Of a stretch of 64,000 nucleotides of DNA, positions 63,726-64,000 are shown in pieces. Each line of letters opens with the position of its first letter. Within the stretch, counting starts at the first letter, position 1. The position numbers and the translations under genes were made by a program. The notes under the pieces were generated by a model, which was not told where the DNA came from, ran no database searches, and saw nothing but the letters and a program-made list of their open reading frames with translations. The stretch comes from a candidate division KSB1 bacterium (lineage in GTDB: Bacteria; Zhuqueibacterota; Zhuqueibacteria; Zhuqueibacterales; Zhuqueibacteraceae): the NCBI GenBank assembly GCA_034506255.1, contig JAPDPX010000004.1, positions 124,001-188,000 on the forward strand, written 5' to 3'.

Positions 63726-64000
63726 ATGAGTCCGTCAAAAACGATTCATTATTTCGCGTTTTACATGGTCTTTGAAGTCGTGATGCTGTTGTGGAGTCCG
63801 CCGGCGCTTTTGCAAATGGTGGGCATTGATCCCGGCGCCGCGGTGTGGCTGCGCGTGATTGCCGGCATCGTTGCCGGGCTGACGATTTACTATTTCAAGA
63901 TCTCGCGCGCGCAAATCGCCGCGATGTATCCGATCACGGTGTACGAGCGCAGCACGGTTTTTATTGCCACGGCCGCGCTCTACGCGTTGGATCATCTGCC
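63726..64000 (+). CDS. Small membrane protein, cut by right edge
   Basis: The ATG at 63726, preceded by GAGGAA, opens a frame reading MSPSKTIHYFAFYMVFEVVM, then SPPALLQMVGIDPGA and two or three hydrophobic helices (LRVIAGIVAGLTIYYF and FIATAALYAL) to the end of the window. It resembles small multi-pass membrane proteins of unknown function. The C-terminus is missing. Confidence 0.6.
   Translation, partial: MSPSKTIHYFAFYMVFEVVMLLWSPPALLQMVGIDPGAAVWLRVIAGIVAGLTIYYFKISRAQIAAMYPITVYERSTVFIATAALYALDHL

Overview
The window is high-GC bacterial DNA from a Gram-negative organism. Supporting evidence is a KDO transferase (WaaA), a TonB-dependent receptor, an OmpA-like protein, a PorV-like barrel and lipoproteins. 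Two secreted proteins end in the C-terminal sorting/FlgD-like module typical of the FCB superphylum (one with a YPNPFNPST-type motif). Together with the gene content, this points to an uncultivated FCB lineage of the KSB1/Calditrichota/Ignavibacteria kind. The lineage is an inference, because no rRNA is present. I saw no phage, IS transposase, CRISPR array, tRNA or rRNA.

Layout. 0-13.5 kb: a left-edge DUF4397 fragment, a repeat-rich spacer, an acyl-CoA synthetase with an in-frame unknown N-terminal domain, a secreted phosphodiester-glycosidase-like protein, a second repeat-rich spacer, an overlapping ATPase/TPR pair, then WaaA, a LytR_C-domain protein and a small exported protein. 13.6-21.2 kb (+ strand): DUF4349 lipoprotein, molybdopterin oxidoreductase, AmrS-like radical SAM enzyme, a pseudo-receiver/RsbW-like kinase and PepD. 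21.5-28.5 kb (+): a surface module of a DUF11-type repeat protein, a PorV-like barrel and an OmpA-like protein. 29-33.8 kb: SixA, two exported proteins of unknown function, and a DUF4062-NACHT gene whose TPR tail is split over two other frames. 33.9-39 kb (-): a six-gene run of FakA-FakB fusion, PlsY, SirB1-like, zinc-ribbon/TPR, membrane-anchored ferredoxin and zinc-ribbon protein, closed by a hairpin terminator. 39.7-48.3 kb (-): housekeeping genes radA, tgt, yajC, def, fmt, a small membrane protein, rsmB, a PASTA-only protein and rpe. 48.8-53.8 kb (+): an RsbU-type response regulator and a very large propeller histidine kinase. 53.9-57.4 kb (-): two secreted proteins. 58.3-64 kb (+): an aldonolactone-oxidase-like flavoenzyme, a TonB receptor, a repeat-rich spacer and a membrane protein cut by the right edge.

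How the genes work together. FakA-FakB and PlsY fit a route feeding fatty acids into phospholipid through acyl-phosphate. RsbU-type phosphatase, RsbW-like kinase and histidine kinase are parts of a partner-switching or two-component network. The DUF11/PorV-like/OmpA-like trio resembles surface-adhesin modules of FCB bacteria. The def-fmt-rsmB-PASTA-rpe run resembles the Firmicutes def-fmt-rsmB-prpC-prkC-rsgA-rpe cluster, but with the kinase, phosphatase and GTPase missing.

The most unusual non-coding signal is a set of dispersed intergenic elements. One family has 11-13 bp terminal inverted repeats (CCTGAATTTTGCA), with full or near-full copies near 1.0 and 39.3 kb, a partial copy near 1.5 kb, and a copy near 7.2 kb that carries a second, 260 bp element with perfect 12 bp inverted ends (CATAGGTGTCAA). 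One element supplies the stop codon of rpe, and a different palindromic repeat supplies the stop codon of the TPR gene.
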